A stretch of DNA of 64,000 bases. Source: an uncultured Pseudoruegeria sp. (GTDB lineage Bacteria > Pseudomonadota > Alphaproteobacteria > Rhodobacterales > Rhodobacteraceae). A program made the position numbers and the translations under genes. Positions 11,013-19,880 of this stretch are shown here, in pieces (the first letter of the stretch is position 1; the number at the start of each line of letters is the position of its first letter). The stretch is taken from contig CANMJD010000002.1 of assembly GCA_947498155.1 (NCBI GenBank), positions 124,001 through 188,000 on the forward strand, in the 5' to 3' direction. The notes below the pieces were generated by a model. It saw nothing but the letters and a program-made list of their open reading frames with translations, did not search any database and was not told the origin of the DNA.

Positions 11013-11266
11013 TCAAAAGTGACGTTAACCCCATGCAAAGGGCGCATCAATCTCCGCGATGCTCTGCAAGATCAAAGCGCTCAGGGGTTCATTGCAAAAA
11101 TCCAGCGGTACGCGGCTGGAGCTTATGTCGAATGCACGGCGCAGGCGGCGGAGCGAGGTTCGGAAAGAAAAACCCAAATTACAAAGATGGGCTGAGGACG
11201 AGGCAAACAACTGAAGCCCGCATTTTAACCCGGTTTCTTCAGAATAAAATTGCTGAGTATTTCTGA
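11009..11266 (+). CDS. small HGGXG-motif protein
   Basis: An 85-residue basic protein with a Cys/His cluster: PRCSARSKRSGVHC, then CRMHGAGGG, the HGGXG signature, followed by NPNYKDGLRT. This is a short family of unknown role, often near mobile DNA; the Cys and His spacing suggests a zinc site. The start ATG overlaps the upstream stop and is preceded by GGGGGAGGGC, a strong RBS. A second ATG (codon 9) is possible. Confidence 0.65.
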   Translation: MIKSDVNPMQRAHQSPRCSARSKRSGVHCKNPAVRGWSLCRMHGAGGGARFGKKNPNYKDGLRTRQTTEARILTRFLQNKIAEYF

Positions 11267-11673
11267 TTCATGGGGGTAAAGCTTCAGAAGTATCCGGCCA
11301 TTGACCGAAAGGGGCTAAAGGCTTTGGCCAAAACCGTACCTGCGTGACATTCGCAACGAGTGCCCACTTTGAGCCCAAATCACCGCATGCCGCCTGTGCG
11401 GCATCTTGCAAGTGCAGCAACAATGTGTCGTAAATTCCGGCTCATAGTTGCCGTTCGCCATGCTGTCGAAATGCTGCGGCGCGGCCCGTCGAACCGGACA
11501 TTCGCCGCGACAATGCAATCGTCAAGCCGTTCGATGTCTGCTAAGCGGTCATAGCCGCCGTTCGACGTTCCTATTCGAGGGTCTGCTCCCAATCTATTGC
11601 GGTTATTGGTTTTTCCTGTAGTGATGGTTTGCTAATTGTAGTTTTAGTAATTCTTTAATCGGAGGTATCGCCT
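11267..11673. repeat. non-coding gap with degenerate repeat (copy B)
   Basis: No gene seen. Between about 11369 and 11540 the DNA repeats elements such as GCCGTTCGCCATGCTG, GGACATTCGCCGCGA and AAGCCGTTCGATG, a GC-rich 'gCCGTTCgcCg' theme shared with the other gaps in this part of the window. The last ~50 bases are AT-rich and hold the leader of the next gene. Confidence 0.4.
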
Positions 11674-12477
11674 TTGTCTTTCATCTCTCGGGCTCTGGTT
11701 GCGGCAGTCATTTCGTGCGCCACTTTTTCGTTTTCCGTCCAAGAAACCAGCGCTCAAAACGCAGACTCGGGTGAAACTATAGGAAAACCAATTTTTGTTA
11801 TGGTCCATGGAACGTTCCAGTGGGCTGGTCAATGGGAACCATTGAGCACAATGCTCGAGGATGCCGGATATGAAGTGATTGAAGCTACTTTGACGGGGCT
11901 TGGTGAGAAGGAGCATTTGCTGTCCAAAGAGACAGGTCTGATGACTCATATCCTCGACGTCTCCAACATGATGAGTTGGCGTGATCTGGACAATGTTATT
12001 CTGGTGGCACACAGCTATGGAGGTCAAGTTATAACCGGTGCGGCTGCGCATGAGCCGGAACGCATAAAACATCTGGTCTTCCTCGACACGGTGCCGCTTG
12101 ATCACGGTGAGAACCTTATAGATGGGTTTGGACCTGATGTTTATGACGTGGCCAAATCCGCCGTTGACGAAGCCGGAGACGGCTGGGTCATTCCATCGGA
12201 CACCCTTCGGGATGCCCAGCCTACTATGCGCCCGCATCCTTGGAAATCGTACATTGAACGGATTGATCTGCCCGAAGACACACCAGACTTTGCAGGCACA
12301 ATTATCGTCGGGACAGAAGGCGAAGTCTTTTCCCATATGCGGAACATTGAAGCCCCCGCGCGTGCCGAAAAACGAGGTTGGGCGTTGGTGACCGTGGAGG
12401 GCCCCCATCAGTTAATGGAGGTGAGCCCAGCCAAGGAAATAGTTGCAGACATTCTCCTTGGGATCGCCGGAAACTGA
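11674..12477 (+). CDS. secreted alpha/beta-hydrolase (esterase-like)
   Basis: Predicted exported serine hydrolase of the alpha/beta-hydrolase fold, 267 residues. Residues 1-28 look like a signal peptide (ALVAAVISCATFSFS then TSAQN). The oxyanion strand FVMVHGTFQWAGQW, the nucleophile elbow AHSYGG and the C-terminal VEGPHQLM supply the expected HG, Ser and His. The Asp is probably in the FLDTVPLD or VGTEGE region. It resembles esterases of the pyrethroid-hydrolase/EstC type. The start is TTG at 11674: GGAGG (11661-11665) lies 8 bases before it and no ATG fits. Monocistronic. Substrate unknown. Confidence 0.8.
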   Translation: MSFISRALVAAVISCATFSFSVQETSAQNADSGETIGKPIFVMVHGTFQWAGQWEPLSTMLEDAGYEVIEATLTGLGEKEHLLSKETGLMTHILDVSNMMSWRDLDNVILVAHSYGGQVITGAAAHEPERIKHLVFLDTVPLDHGENLIDGFGPDVYDVAKSAVDEAGDGWVIPSDTLRDAQPTMRPHPWKSYIERIDLPEDTPDFAGTIIVGTEGEVFSHMRNIEAPARAEKRGWALVTVEGPHQLMEVSPAKEIVADILLGIAGN

Positions 12478-12951
12478 CAATAAGCTAAGCAGTAGGTGAA
12501 GAAGGTTGCAGGCTTACCACAATGGCAAGTCGGAACTTCACTGGGAAATTTCAGTTTTATTGTATAGCCAGCGTCAATGCGAAACAGCTTTGAGTGTGCT
12601 ATTTCCGCTCGTAAGCTGTCGTTTGCGCAATTTGCAGCATCGGCAATCTTGGGCTCGACCCTGCCATTCTCCGCAACGCGGCATCTGCGGTTTCAGCAGT
12701 AACTGGCGACGTCGCTCACGGCCCATTGCCGCGGTTGCCCGAAGAACCAAAACGCTGTGTTGCAGCTTCCCTAAAGCTGCCGTTCGACACCTGACGCAGC
12801 AAATTTGACACCGCGAGCTCGGCTATGCGGACAAGCACTAAGGTCATGGAATGATTCCTGCAAAGGCCTGTGGTCCTCGTCGAAAACCAAGAAGTATGCG
12901 CTGCGTTTAGCTCCTTATTGAGCAGTTCGTTGAAATGTAGCTGTCAAAAAC
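12478..12951. repeat. non-coding gap with degenerate repeat (copy C, 12651-12690)
   Basis: No gene seen. GGGCTCGACC-CTGCCATTCTCCGC, then AACGCGGCAT, at 12651-12684 aligns with copies A and D. Further relatives of the theme occur downstream (GCCCATTGCCGCGG, GCTGCCGTTCGACA). Confidence 0.5.
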
Positions 12952-13572
12952 CTAGCGGATATCATCCATATTTGCAAAAAACTCATCTCGATGGTTGCTG
13001 CGCGGAAATGGTTCCGCAGGCGCGGTAACGCCTAAGAAATCGCAAATTGGAGCCCAGCCCTCCGCTGGATCAAAAATCAAGAGCCGCTCGGCGGCCAGAG
13101 TCTTTTTGACTTCATTTTCGTGGTTTTTATATTTTTTGATGAGGGCGGCCGGCGACCAATCGTCACCGATACTTCGGGTTACCGCGCGCTTGGCCATTCG
13201 AGAAACTGGACGCGCCGGCTCGGGCAACTGCTCCGGCTCATCGATCACCTTGAGAATGGTTTCCGAGATGCTGGCGTACCAACTTTCGGGACTACGGGTC
13301 GTCAGAATGAACTTAGCGTCCGGATAGGTTTGCGAAAGTTCCTCCCAAAATCCAGCTACGGGCCAGTCGACTGCCGAGCGGTTTCCTTTGAAAATAGCAT
13401 GCCAGTCTGCCTGTCCATCTAACGCCGCATTCCACAGCGGAACCAGCCGCTCCTGATCATTTGCGACTTCCCACATGTGATGGCACACCCCATAACCAAG
13501 TTTTTCCAAAGCAAGCTTCAGCGAATTTGTTGCGGTGCGCCCCCATCCGGCGCCAATTACTTCGAGAGACAT
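12952..13572 (-). CDS. sulfotransferase-family protein
   Basis: 206-residue protein of the Sulfotransfer_4 type, which would move sulfate from PAPS to an acceptor. The N-terminal GAGWGRTATNSLKLALEKLG is the 5'-phosphosulfate-binding loop followed by its helix. Further marks are the conserved HHMWEV, the second-strand KFILTTRSPESWY (3'-phosphate Arg/Ser region) and a C-terminal CDFLGV segment with FPRSNHRDEF. The length is normal for this short family. Isolated gene; acceptor unknown. Confidence 0.8.
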   Translation of the reverse strand: MSLEVIGAGWGRTATNSLKLALEKLGYGVCHHMWEVANDQERLVPLWNAALDGQADWHAIFKGNRSAVDWPVAGFWEELSQTYPDAKFILTTRSPESWYASISETILKVIDEPEQLPEPARPVSRMAKRAVTRSIGDDWSPAALIKKYKNHENEVKKTLAAERLLIFDPAEGWAPICDFLGVTAPAEPFPRSNHRDEFFANMDDIR

Positions 13573-14007
13573 AACCTAATCCCTTCTACAATGATTGTTT
13601 GTAATGGGTATAACACAATTTGGCGTCCTGCGTCAGCCAGACAGACTGACAGACAGAGAACAGCCGTAACGGAGATTGCGGGTCAACCGAAATAGTGTGT
13701 CTCCTGCAGGAAACACATGTACTCCTGCTTCCCTCCTAAACCGTTTAGAAACACACAAATTAGCGTAAATTTGCAAATGTAATGACTTCGAAATCACCAA
13801 AAACGTCCTGGCTGGTATAGCGAAAACGCCGTTAGTATCCGCGCCGATTTGACTGCTGAATCTCGAAAAAAAGTGAGTTTTCGCAGCAAGCTCAGCAACT
13901 TCGGCTTTAGGAATAATCGCTGTGTGTAGCAAGCGACCAATTCTGGACAAATTAAGCTAGGCACTACGGCGCGGGCCCACACGTTGTGGCCAAAGCGACG
14001 AAAGATA
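13573..14007. other. 435-base gap without recognisable gene
   Basis: Short open frames only, with no RBS and no family match. The stretch 13600-13800 is AT-richer than its surroundings. Nothing else is seen. Confidence 0.4.
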
Positions 14008-14472
14008 TTAGGGAAGCACTTCTTCTAATTCAAACAAGTTCCCCCAGGGATCTGCAAAAAACGCCAACTTGCGGCCGATCGCTTCGACCTCAAATGGTTC
14101 GGTGACAATTGCCACATCACGAGATCGAAGGTTTTCTACTGTCTGTTCAACTGAAGAAACCGTGAAACAAAAATGATGAAATCCAGTGGTGGTGAACGAG
14201 TTGGGAAAGTCTGCCGTGGCCCGTTCACCAATTTGAGGGTCATTTCCGCCTACCACTTCGATGATGCAACGATCGTCATTTGCAGCCGCCAAATATCCCA
14301 TGTCGACGTTTAGCATTGCCTCGTGCCATTCATGAACGACACGAAAATCGAGTTTATCAATTAACCACTGCTTCGCCTCGCCGTAGTCAGGCACGCGCAG
14401 GCAGAAATGGCTGGCACGTAAAGTGGCCAAAGGGGCTGTCGGATTTCTCGGTGGAATCTTGAAATTTGGCAT
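14008..14472 (-). CDS. VOC-superfamily (glyoxalase/bleomycin resistance-like) protein
   Basis: 154-residue metalloenzyme-like protein made of two beta-alpha-beta-beta-beta modules: ASHFCLRVPDYGEAKQWLIDKLDFRV at the start, and FHHFCFTVSSVEQ...FFADPWGNLFELEEV at the end. His in the first strand, His in FHHFCF and Glu in LFELEE are the expected metal ligands. The start is the ATG at 14472, preceded by GAGGAGAATCAG; a longer frame starting at 14556 has no RBS. Substrate unknown. Confidence 0.8.
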   Translation of the reverse strand: MPNFKIPPRNPTAPLATLRASHFCLRVPDYGEAKQWLIDKLDFRVVHEWHEAMLNVDMGYLAAANDDRCIIEVVGGNDPQIGERATADFPNSFTTTGFHHFCFTVSSVEQTVENLRSRDVAIVTEPFEVEAIGRKLAFFADPWGNLFELEEVLP

Positions 14473-14868
14473 CTGATTCTCCTCACTCGCTAGTATACCA
14501 TATCTGGACTGCCACAGAGACCACGCCGAAGAGTCAATAGTCTTCGATCTGCCCACTGGGCGCTGCGCTTGTCGTCATCGAGGTTGTTGGTGAGATGTCC
14601 GACGCGAAGGATCAGCAATTGTTTGCAATGCATATTCCTTTACCGTTCTGGTCTTGAAGCCGACTTTCGTGCAACCCGCAGCATAAGGAAAAATGGGCTC
14701 GTTCTTGCCGTTCTCCGCTACGCAGCACCATAGGTTTTCGGTCCAGATGCGAATAACACGAAACGGCCCACACCTGCCGTTGAATACGGTGGTGGCGAAC
14801 GGCCCCTTTGGCGCTCAAGCAGGGAGCTCGGCGATTTTCCCTCGAGAGTCGGCGGGGCACAAAGTCAC
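14473..14868. repeat. non-coding gap with degenerate repeat (copy D, 14695-14734)
   Basis: GGGCTCGTTC-TTGCCGTTCTCCGC, then TACGCAGCA, at 14695-14728 aligns with copies A and C. It is followed by GAAACGGCCCACACCTGCCGTTGAA and GGCGAACGGCCCC, further pieces of the same theme. No gene seen. Confidence 0.5.
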
Positions 14869-15897
14869 TTATCCGAATTGCTGCACTTTACCGCGAGAAG
14901 TCAGTAGGTACTGGCTGGGCGACAGGCCGGCCTGCGCCTTGAAGGCGCGACTGAAGTTGTTCGCTGTTGAATATCCAAGGTCAAATGCAATGGATGAAAT
15001 TGGTATCCCGCCATGGCGGAGCAGTTCCTTTGCACGTTCGATGCGAGTCGCATTCACGATATTGCGGAACGTGCAACCATCCGCCGAAAGCGCTCGTTGC
15101 AAGCTCCGAACTCCGATGTCGAGGTTCCTTGCGGCTCTTTCGGCAGAAACTGCGCCTTCATCAAGCTGCAATCGAACCACAGCGGCAACCTTTTCGGACA
15201 ATGAAATGGGCGGGCCGCCGGCTCTCTCTCGAGCAATGTCCTCGATTGTTGCGACCGCGTTCCGGTCCCTTGCAGGCACTTCCAACACGTCGCTCGAAAA
15301 CACGATTCCGAGGGCGGATTGATCCCAGTGCACCGGACATCCGAAGACCTCGTCGGCCCAATTGCCACCAACAGGCTTAGAGGTGTCAATCAGCAACCGC
15401 TTCGGCACCCACTCCTTACCGAGGTACTGCCGGAACACGCTCAGAAAAACGCCGACGGCTGAGAAGGCGATGTCAGTGTAAGCGATGTGCTCCCTCAGGG
15501 CGAAGCGGTAGCCAAACCAGGAGAGGGGGCCATGCACCTGGAAGTCGATCCTGTCAGCGCTTGAATGGTAGGAAATCGCCTTTGCCGATCGCGTAAGCGC
15601 TGCGCCCAGGTTCGGCGCGGAAAGGACGTAGTCGCCCCATGCGCCGTAGTCCGATACCGAAAGATGCGGCGCCCAAAGCAGGCCGATACTTTCCTCGCCT
15701 GAAGCACGCCCGACCTCGTGGATGAACGTCGCAAGGGCATGTTTCGAGATATATCCGTCGCGGTTTTCGACAAAGCGATATGGCAGCCCAGAACGTTTCA
15801 GCGCCCTTTGCAACGGTCTTTGCCCGCATGCCTCAAGCGCAAACTGGGGCATGGCGCCAAGCGCCTTGGCCGAAATCATGGGGGCGGTCTTTGGCAT
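14869..15897 (-). CDS. AraC-family transcriptional regulator (OruR/ArgR-like ligand domain)
   Basis: DNA-binding activator or repressor of about 342 residues. The N-terminal ~200 residues match the 'arabinose-binding-like' domain of OruR-type regulators (LQRALKRSGLPYRFVENRDGYI; FIHEVGRASGEESIG). The C-terminal ~100 residues carry the double AraC helix-turn-helix: VRSLQRALSADGCTFRNIVN, then SSIAFDLGYSTANNFSRAFK with the usual G-S-P-x-x-Y end. It is divergent from the DUF1254 pair, whose control it probably exerts. An upstream in-frame ATG at 15960 would overlap the divergent promoter; I prefer the internal ATG at 15897. Confidence 0.85.
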   Translation of the reverse strand: MPKTAPMISAKALGAMPQFALEACGQRPLQRALKRSGLPYRFVENRDGYISKHALATFIHEVGRASGEESIGLLWAPHLSVSDYGAWGDYVLSAPNLGAALTRSAKAISYHSSADRIDFQVHGPLSWFGYRFALREHIAYTDIAFSAVGVFLSVFRQYLGKEWVPKRLLIDTSKPVGGNWADEVFGCPVHWDQSALGIVFSSDVLEVPARDRNAVATIEDIARERAGGPPISLSEKVAAVVRLQLDEGAVSAERAARNLDIGVRSLQRALSADGCTFRNIVNATRIERAKELLRHGGIPISSIAFDLGYSTANNFSRAFKAQAGLSPSQYLLTSRGKVQQFG

Positions 15898-16002
15898 ATC
15901 CGTGAACTGAACCCGATTGCTGTCGTGAAATGATACGCACATTCGCCTGCGTTGTGGCAATCAAAATCTTCAATACCACTTGTGCCCGAAGGAGAGATGC
16001 CA

Positions 16003-17427
16003 ATGGCAATGAAACCGAGCTCCCGCCCTGTCAATCACGTGCTGGCTGCTGTGATGGCCGTGGCGCTTCTGTCAGGGCCTGTTGCGGCTGAATTGAGCGG
16101 CGTCGCACGCGAGACCGTCGTGCGGCGGTCCTGCGAAGCGGCGATCTGGGGCATGCCTGCAGTTGGTGCGTTTGACATCGAACTCGCAATCCAGCGCGAC
16201 GCTGGTGCTGAACAGGGTGTTATCGCCTACATGAGTGAACCCATGGACAGCCGTCACGGTTTTCTGACCGCCAACGACGTGACGCCATACGTTTTCGGGG
16301 GCGGTATCTCTGTTGAAGAACCGGTCGTGATCGATGTCCCTCCGGCCGGCGAGAAGGCGGCGTTTTTCGGAACCATTGTAAACGCATGGCAGGTACCGCT
16401 GTTCGATGTAGGAACCACCGGCGAAGACGCGGGAAAAGGCGGCAAGTACCTTATTGTTCCGGACGGCTACGAGGGCGATATCCCGAGCGAAGGGTATTTC
16501 GTCCACCGGTCGAACACCTACGGGGTTCATTTCGCGTTTCGCCCTGTCGCCAAGAATGACGGCACGAGCGAAGACCAGGCAGCCTACGCGCAGACCCTCA
16601 GGGTTTACGCATTGGCGGATGCAGATAATCCGCCAGCGACCAAGTTCATCGACGTGAAGAAGAATCCGATCGACACGTTGCCGGTTTATGACATGACTTT
16701 CTTCACCGATTTGAACACGGTCATCCAACGCGAACCTGTTCTGGAACAAGACAAGGTGATGATGGCAATGCTCGCCTCTATCGGAATGGTTCGGGGCGAG
16801 CCCTTCGAGCCCAACGAGGAAATGGAGGCCGCAATGCTGGAAGGCTTGCAATGCGCCTACGACAGCATGCAGGAACACTTCATCACACGCTCTGTTGTTC
16901 CTCTTTGGGAAGACCGAAAGTGGGGCGTCTGGGCCTTCGCAGAGGGCCAGGCCGAAGCAGGTTTTCCCTATGTGACCGAGGACAGGGTCCTGATCGACGA
17001 CCGTGCGGGTGGTTCCTATTTCTGGATCACCTATCTGCCAGAAGCGCTTGGAGGAGGGACGTTCTACCTGACCGGCCTGACAGACAGCGATGGCGGTATG
17101 CTGAACGGGCAGGATACCTACAAGCTGAATGTCCCGGCCGATACCCCCGCAGAAGATTTCTGGTCCGTAATCGTCTACAGCATGAAGACAAAGGGCTTCG
17201 TCAAGGGCAACGAACGGGTCGGCCTGGCAACGCCCAACCTCCCGGAAATGCAACAGAACGACGATGGTTCTGTTGATGTCTACTTCGCGCCGCAGGCACC
17301 CGAAGGGCTTGAAAGCAACTGGATCGCGACTGGCGAAGACTTCTTCCTGCTGTTCCGGCTCTACGGCCCCTCCGAAGGATGGATGGAAAGCGGCTGGAAA
17401 CTTCCCGACGTCATGAAGGTCAAATGA
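16003..17427 (+). CDS. exported DUF1254/DUF1214 protein 1
   Basis: 474-residue protein with an N-terminal signal peptide (HVLAAVMAVALLSGPVAAE). Its two domains are the DUF1254 part (VRRSCEAAIWGMPAVGAFDI; YVFGGGISVEEPVVIDVPP) and the DUF1214 part (GTFYLTGLTDSDGGMLNGQDTY; PAEDFWSVIVYSMKTKGF; SNWIATGEDFFLLFRLYGP). The biochemical role of this family is unknown; members are usually induced by environmental compounds. Start chosen at 16003 because AAGGAGAG (15989-15996) lies at proper distance; ATGs at 15997 and 16009 are alternatives. First gene of a two-gene operon with a paralogue. Confidence 0.85.
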   Translation: MAMKPSSRPVNHVLAAVMAVALLSGPVAAELSGVARETVVRRSCEAAIWGMPAVGAFDIELAIQRDAGAEQGVIAYMSEPMDSRHGFLTANDVTPYVFGGGISVEEPVVIDVPPAGEKAAFFGTIVNAWQVPLFDVGTTGEDAGKGGKYLIVPDGYEGDIPSEGYFVHRSNTYGVHFAFRPVAKNDGTSEDQAAYAQTLRVYALADADNPPATKFIDVKKNPIDTLPVYDMTFFTDLNTVIQREPVLEQDKVMMAMLASIGMVRGEPFEPNEEMEAAMLEGLQCAYDSMQEHFITRSVVPLWEDRKWGVWAFAEGQAEAGFPYVTEDRVLIDDRAGGSYFWITYLPEALGGGTFYLTGLTDSDGGMLNGQDTYKLNVPADTPAEDFWSVIVYSMKTKGFVKGNERVGLATPNLPEMQQNDDGSVDVYFAPQAPEGLESNWIATGEDFFLLFRLYGPSEGWMESGWKLPDVMKVK

Positions 17428-17459
17428 ACCCTACCTGTTCCCGCCGAGGAGAAAGCCAA

Positions 17460-18959
17460 ATGAAAAACACATTGCTCGCAGCAACGGCCTTGACCGCAGC
17501 CTTCGGATTCGCGGCCCAGGCCGCACCCGAGTTCTTGGCCGATGTTCCCGACAGCGTCATTACTCCAGATGAGGTCACGACGAAGACGCTGGGAAAACTG
17601 GAGTTCTTCGACGGCATGCCGTCGCCTGAAACCGTCGAGAAAGCCTTCGCCAATCTTGACCTGATCCGCGCCACCACGGCCTTCTTGGACGGGATGAAGA
17701 TCGCCTCCTTGCGAGCGATGTTCCAAGGCTACGAAGAGGTCGGGGCCAAACCCAATGATATCGTGATCACCGAGACGCTCATGGATGCCCGGTCGATCTG
17801 GCTGACACCGAACACGACCACGATCTATATCGGTGCAAATGTGGACATTTCCGAGGGGCCGGTCGTCATCGATATCCCTGCAGGATTGCTCGGGCTACTG
17901 GACGATGCGGCCTTTGAATACGTGACCGATATTGGCGGATTGGGCCCCGACAAGGGAGAGGGTGGAAAATACCTTCTTATACACAATGACGATGAGACAG
18001 AGGTGCCGGACGGGTATTTCGAACTTCGGACCAAGACCAATGAGCATTGGTTGTTGTTGCGACGTTCTCCGAATGCCGACGGCGGAACCGAAGGCCCGGT
18101 TGCTGAGATCAAGGCCGGATTGAACGTGTATTCTCTTGCTGAGGCAGAAAACCCGCCAGAAGAAACCTTCATCAATGTCTCGGGCGTTCAGTACAATACA
18201 GTTCATGCCAACAACGCCGAGTTCTTCGACGAGATCCACGTCGCTCTGAACAACAACCCGGTCGGAGCTTTTGCTCCCGAGATCGTCGGCACATTTGCAT
18301 CTCTCGGAATCCGCAAGGGCGAGCCATTTGAGCCTGATGAAAGACTGAAGGGTATCCTGGACGAAGCTGCTGCGATCGCCAATGCCACTGCCCGGTCGAT
18401 CACCTATGCCGCCCGCGATCCAGGTGTCTTTTTCTACGAAGACCGCCAGTGGAACTCGCCCTTCCAGCGGCAGAGTTACCTGTTTCTTGACGACGGTGCG
18501 CGTGTTCTCGATGACCAGACCTACTTCTTCTACATGGCCACCGGGATCACCCCGGCCATGACAGCACCCCCTGTCGGAACGGGCTCGGTCTATGCCATGA
18601 CGGCGCGAGATGTGGACGGCGCCTACCTGGACGGTTCGAAGACCTACAAGGTCGAGATGCCAGCGCCGATCCCTGCCAAGAATTTTTGGTCCTTCATGCT
18701 CTACAGCGGCCAGACCCGGTCGATCCTGGAGACCGATCAGAAGTCGGGCGGGATCGACTCAAATCGAGAGGGTATAAAGGCAAACGAAGATGGCAGCTAC
18801 ACGATCTGGTTCGGTCCAGAGCCTCCAGATGGGCAGGAGGCAAACTGGGCGCAGACCGTTCCCGGCAAGAGCTTCAACGCAATGCTGCGCCTCTACGGCC
18901 CGCTGGGGCCTTGGTTCGAAAAGACGTGGAAGCCAGGAGATTTTGAACTGGTTGACTGA
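17460..18959 (+). CDS. exported DUF1254/DUF1214 protein 2
   Basis: 499-residue paralogue of the preceding gene, 32 bases downstream, with GAGGAGAAAG as RBS. Signal peptide NTLLAATALTAAFGFAAQAA. It shares the family marks: TLMDARSIWLTPNTTTIY; EGPVVIDIPAG; GSVYAMTARDVDGAYLDGSKTY; PAKNFWSFMLYSGQTRSIL; GKSFNAMLRLYGPLGPWFEKTW. The tandem pair together with the divergent AraC regulator is a common arrangement. Probably periplasmic. Function unknown. Confidence 0.85.
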   Translation: MKNTLLAATALTAAFGFAAQAAPEFLADVPDSVITPDEVTTKTLGKLEFFDGMPSPETVEKAFANLDLIRATTAFLDGMKIASLRAMFQGYEEVGAKPNDIVITETLMDARSIWLTPNTTTIYIGANVDISEGPVVIDIPAGLLGLLDDAAFEYVTDIGGLGPDKGEGGKYLLIHNDDETEVPDGYFELRTKTNEHWLLLRRSPNADGGTEGPVAEIKAGLNVYSLAEAENPPEETFINVSGVQYNTVHANNAEFFDEIHVALNNNPVGAFAPEIVGTFASLGIRKGEPFEPDERLKGILDEAAAIANATARSITYAARDPGVFFYEDRQWNSPFQRQSYLFLDDGARVLDDQTYFFYMATGITPAMTAPPVGTGSVYAMTARDVDGAYLDGSKTYKVEMPAPIPAKNFWSFMLYSGQTRSILETDQKSGGIDSNREGIKANEDGSYTIWFGPEPPDGQEANWAQTVPGKSFNAMLRLYGPLGPWFEKTWKPGDFELVD

Positions 18960-19495
18960 AGGCCACAATCAGGGTGAGACCGGTCTGACCAACAGAACCA
19001 CACTGAAGCCATTGGCTGGCGGGGTGGATTAGATCACGCCGTCGACCACGTTCCGTACCGAACGATCGCAATTCGGGAAGCAACAAAAGTGAGGCGATAG
19101 GAGACATTGAACCGAGTTGCGGCAAACGACTGCTCCCCGCCCTCTCTGAAGATGGTAGCATCAATTATAAGTGATAAAAATTCGGTCAGTTTCAAAATGT
19201 GTCTCGAGAGAACCTCCTGCCCAATGCCAAGGGCATAAGAAGACTCAAGGGAGACCAGACCTTCATCGCTTTTCAAATACCTTCGGCGCACATATCGCGG
19301 CATGATAAAGAAAGATTTCGTTTACAACTGTTTCATAAACAGCTGTACGTTACAGGCAATCGGTAGGCCAACTTATCAAATCAACTCATTGAAATTTCCA
19401 AAGCCAATAGGAAGACAAAAGGTGGACTAAAGGGTGGTCCACACTGAACATCAAAAGTGTAAGTATTTGATATTGTTTACGTAAAGAAGATTTAA
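18960..19495. other. gap before tRNA-Thr with a 23-bp near-palindrome
   Basis: No gene seen. ACAACTGTTTCATAAACAGC plus TGT (19324-19346) is a near-perfect inverted repeat (ACARCTGTTT / AAACAGCTGT around CAT), which could be an operator or recombination site. The remainder is AT-rich. Confidence 0.4.
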
Positions 19496-19570
<75 letters not shown>

Positions 19571-19730
19571 AGCGCTGTGTGGCGGGTGATTAATGCCAAA
19601 ACACAAGCCACGCAAGCGCCTTTTCAAAGAATCTTTGGCGCCGTTTGTGTTTTCTGCCCTGTAAAAATCCGACAGAGCAACAGTTGCAGAGGTTCTGGAC
19701 CAAAAGCGGTCTCTAGGATACAGAAGGCCT

Positions 19731-19868
19731 ATGGAAAAACAGCCACCGCAAAAGCCAGTCAAAACAGCCGCCCAAAGCCGCGAAGCGCGGCTCAAAGAGG
19801 CGTTGAAGGCGAATATGCAAAAGCGCAAGGCGCAGGCGCGGGCGCGTAAGGCGACAGATAAAGAGTAA
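19731..19868 (+). CDS. small basic protein upstream of murA
   Basis: 45 residues, extremely rich in Lys, Arg, Gln and Ala (KTAAQSREARLKEALKANMQ, then KRKAQARARKATDKE). It ends 12 bases before murA and is probably co-transcribed with it. Similar tiny basic ORFs sit before murA in other Rhodobacteraceae as far as I recall. It is a predicted single helix; function unknown, possibly nucleic-acid binding. No strong RBS (AGAAGGCCT before the ATG). Confidence 0.6.
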   Translation: MEKQPPQKPVKTAAQSREARLKEALKANMQKRKAQARARKATDKE

Positions 19869-19880
19869 GGGCAGCAGTCA

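Noticed and set aside
16072-17253. 393-codon open frame on the minus strand
   Set aside because: Antisense shadow of the first DUF1254 gene, whose plus-strand frame has a signal peptide and clear domain motifs.
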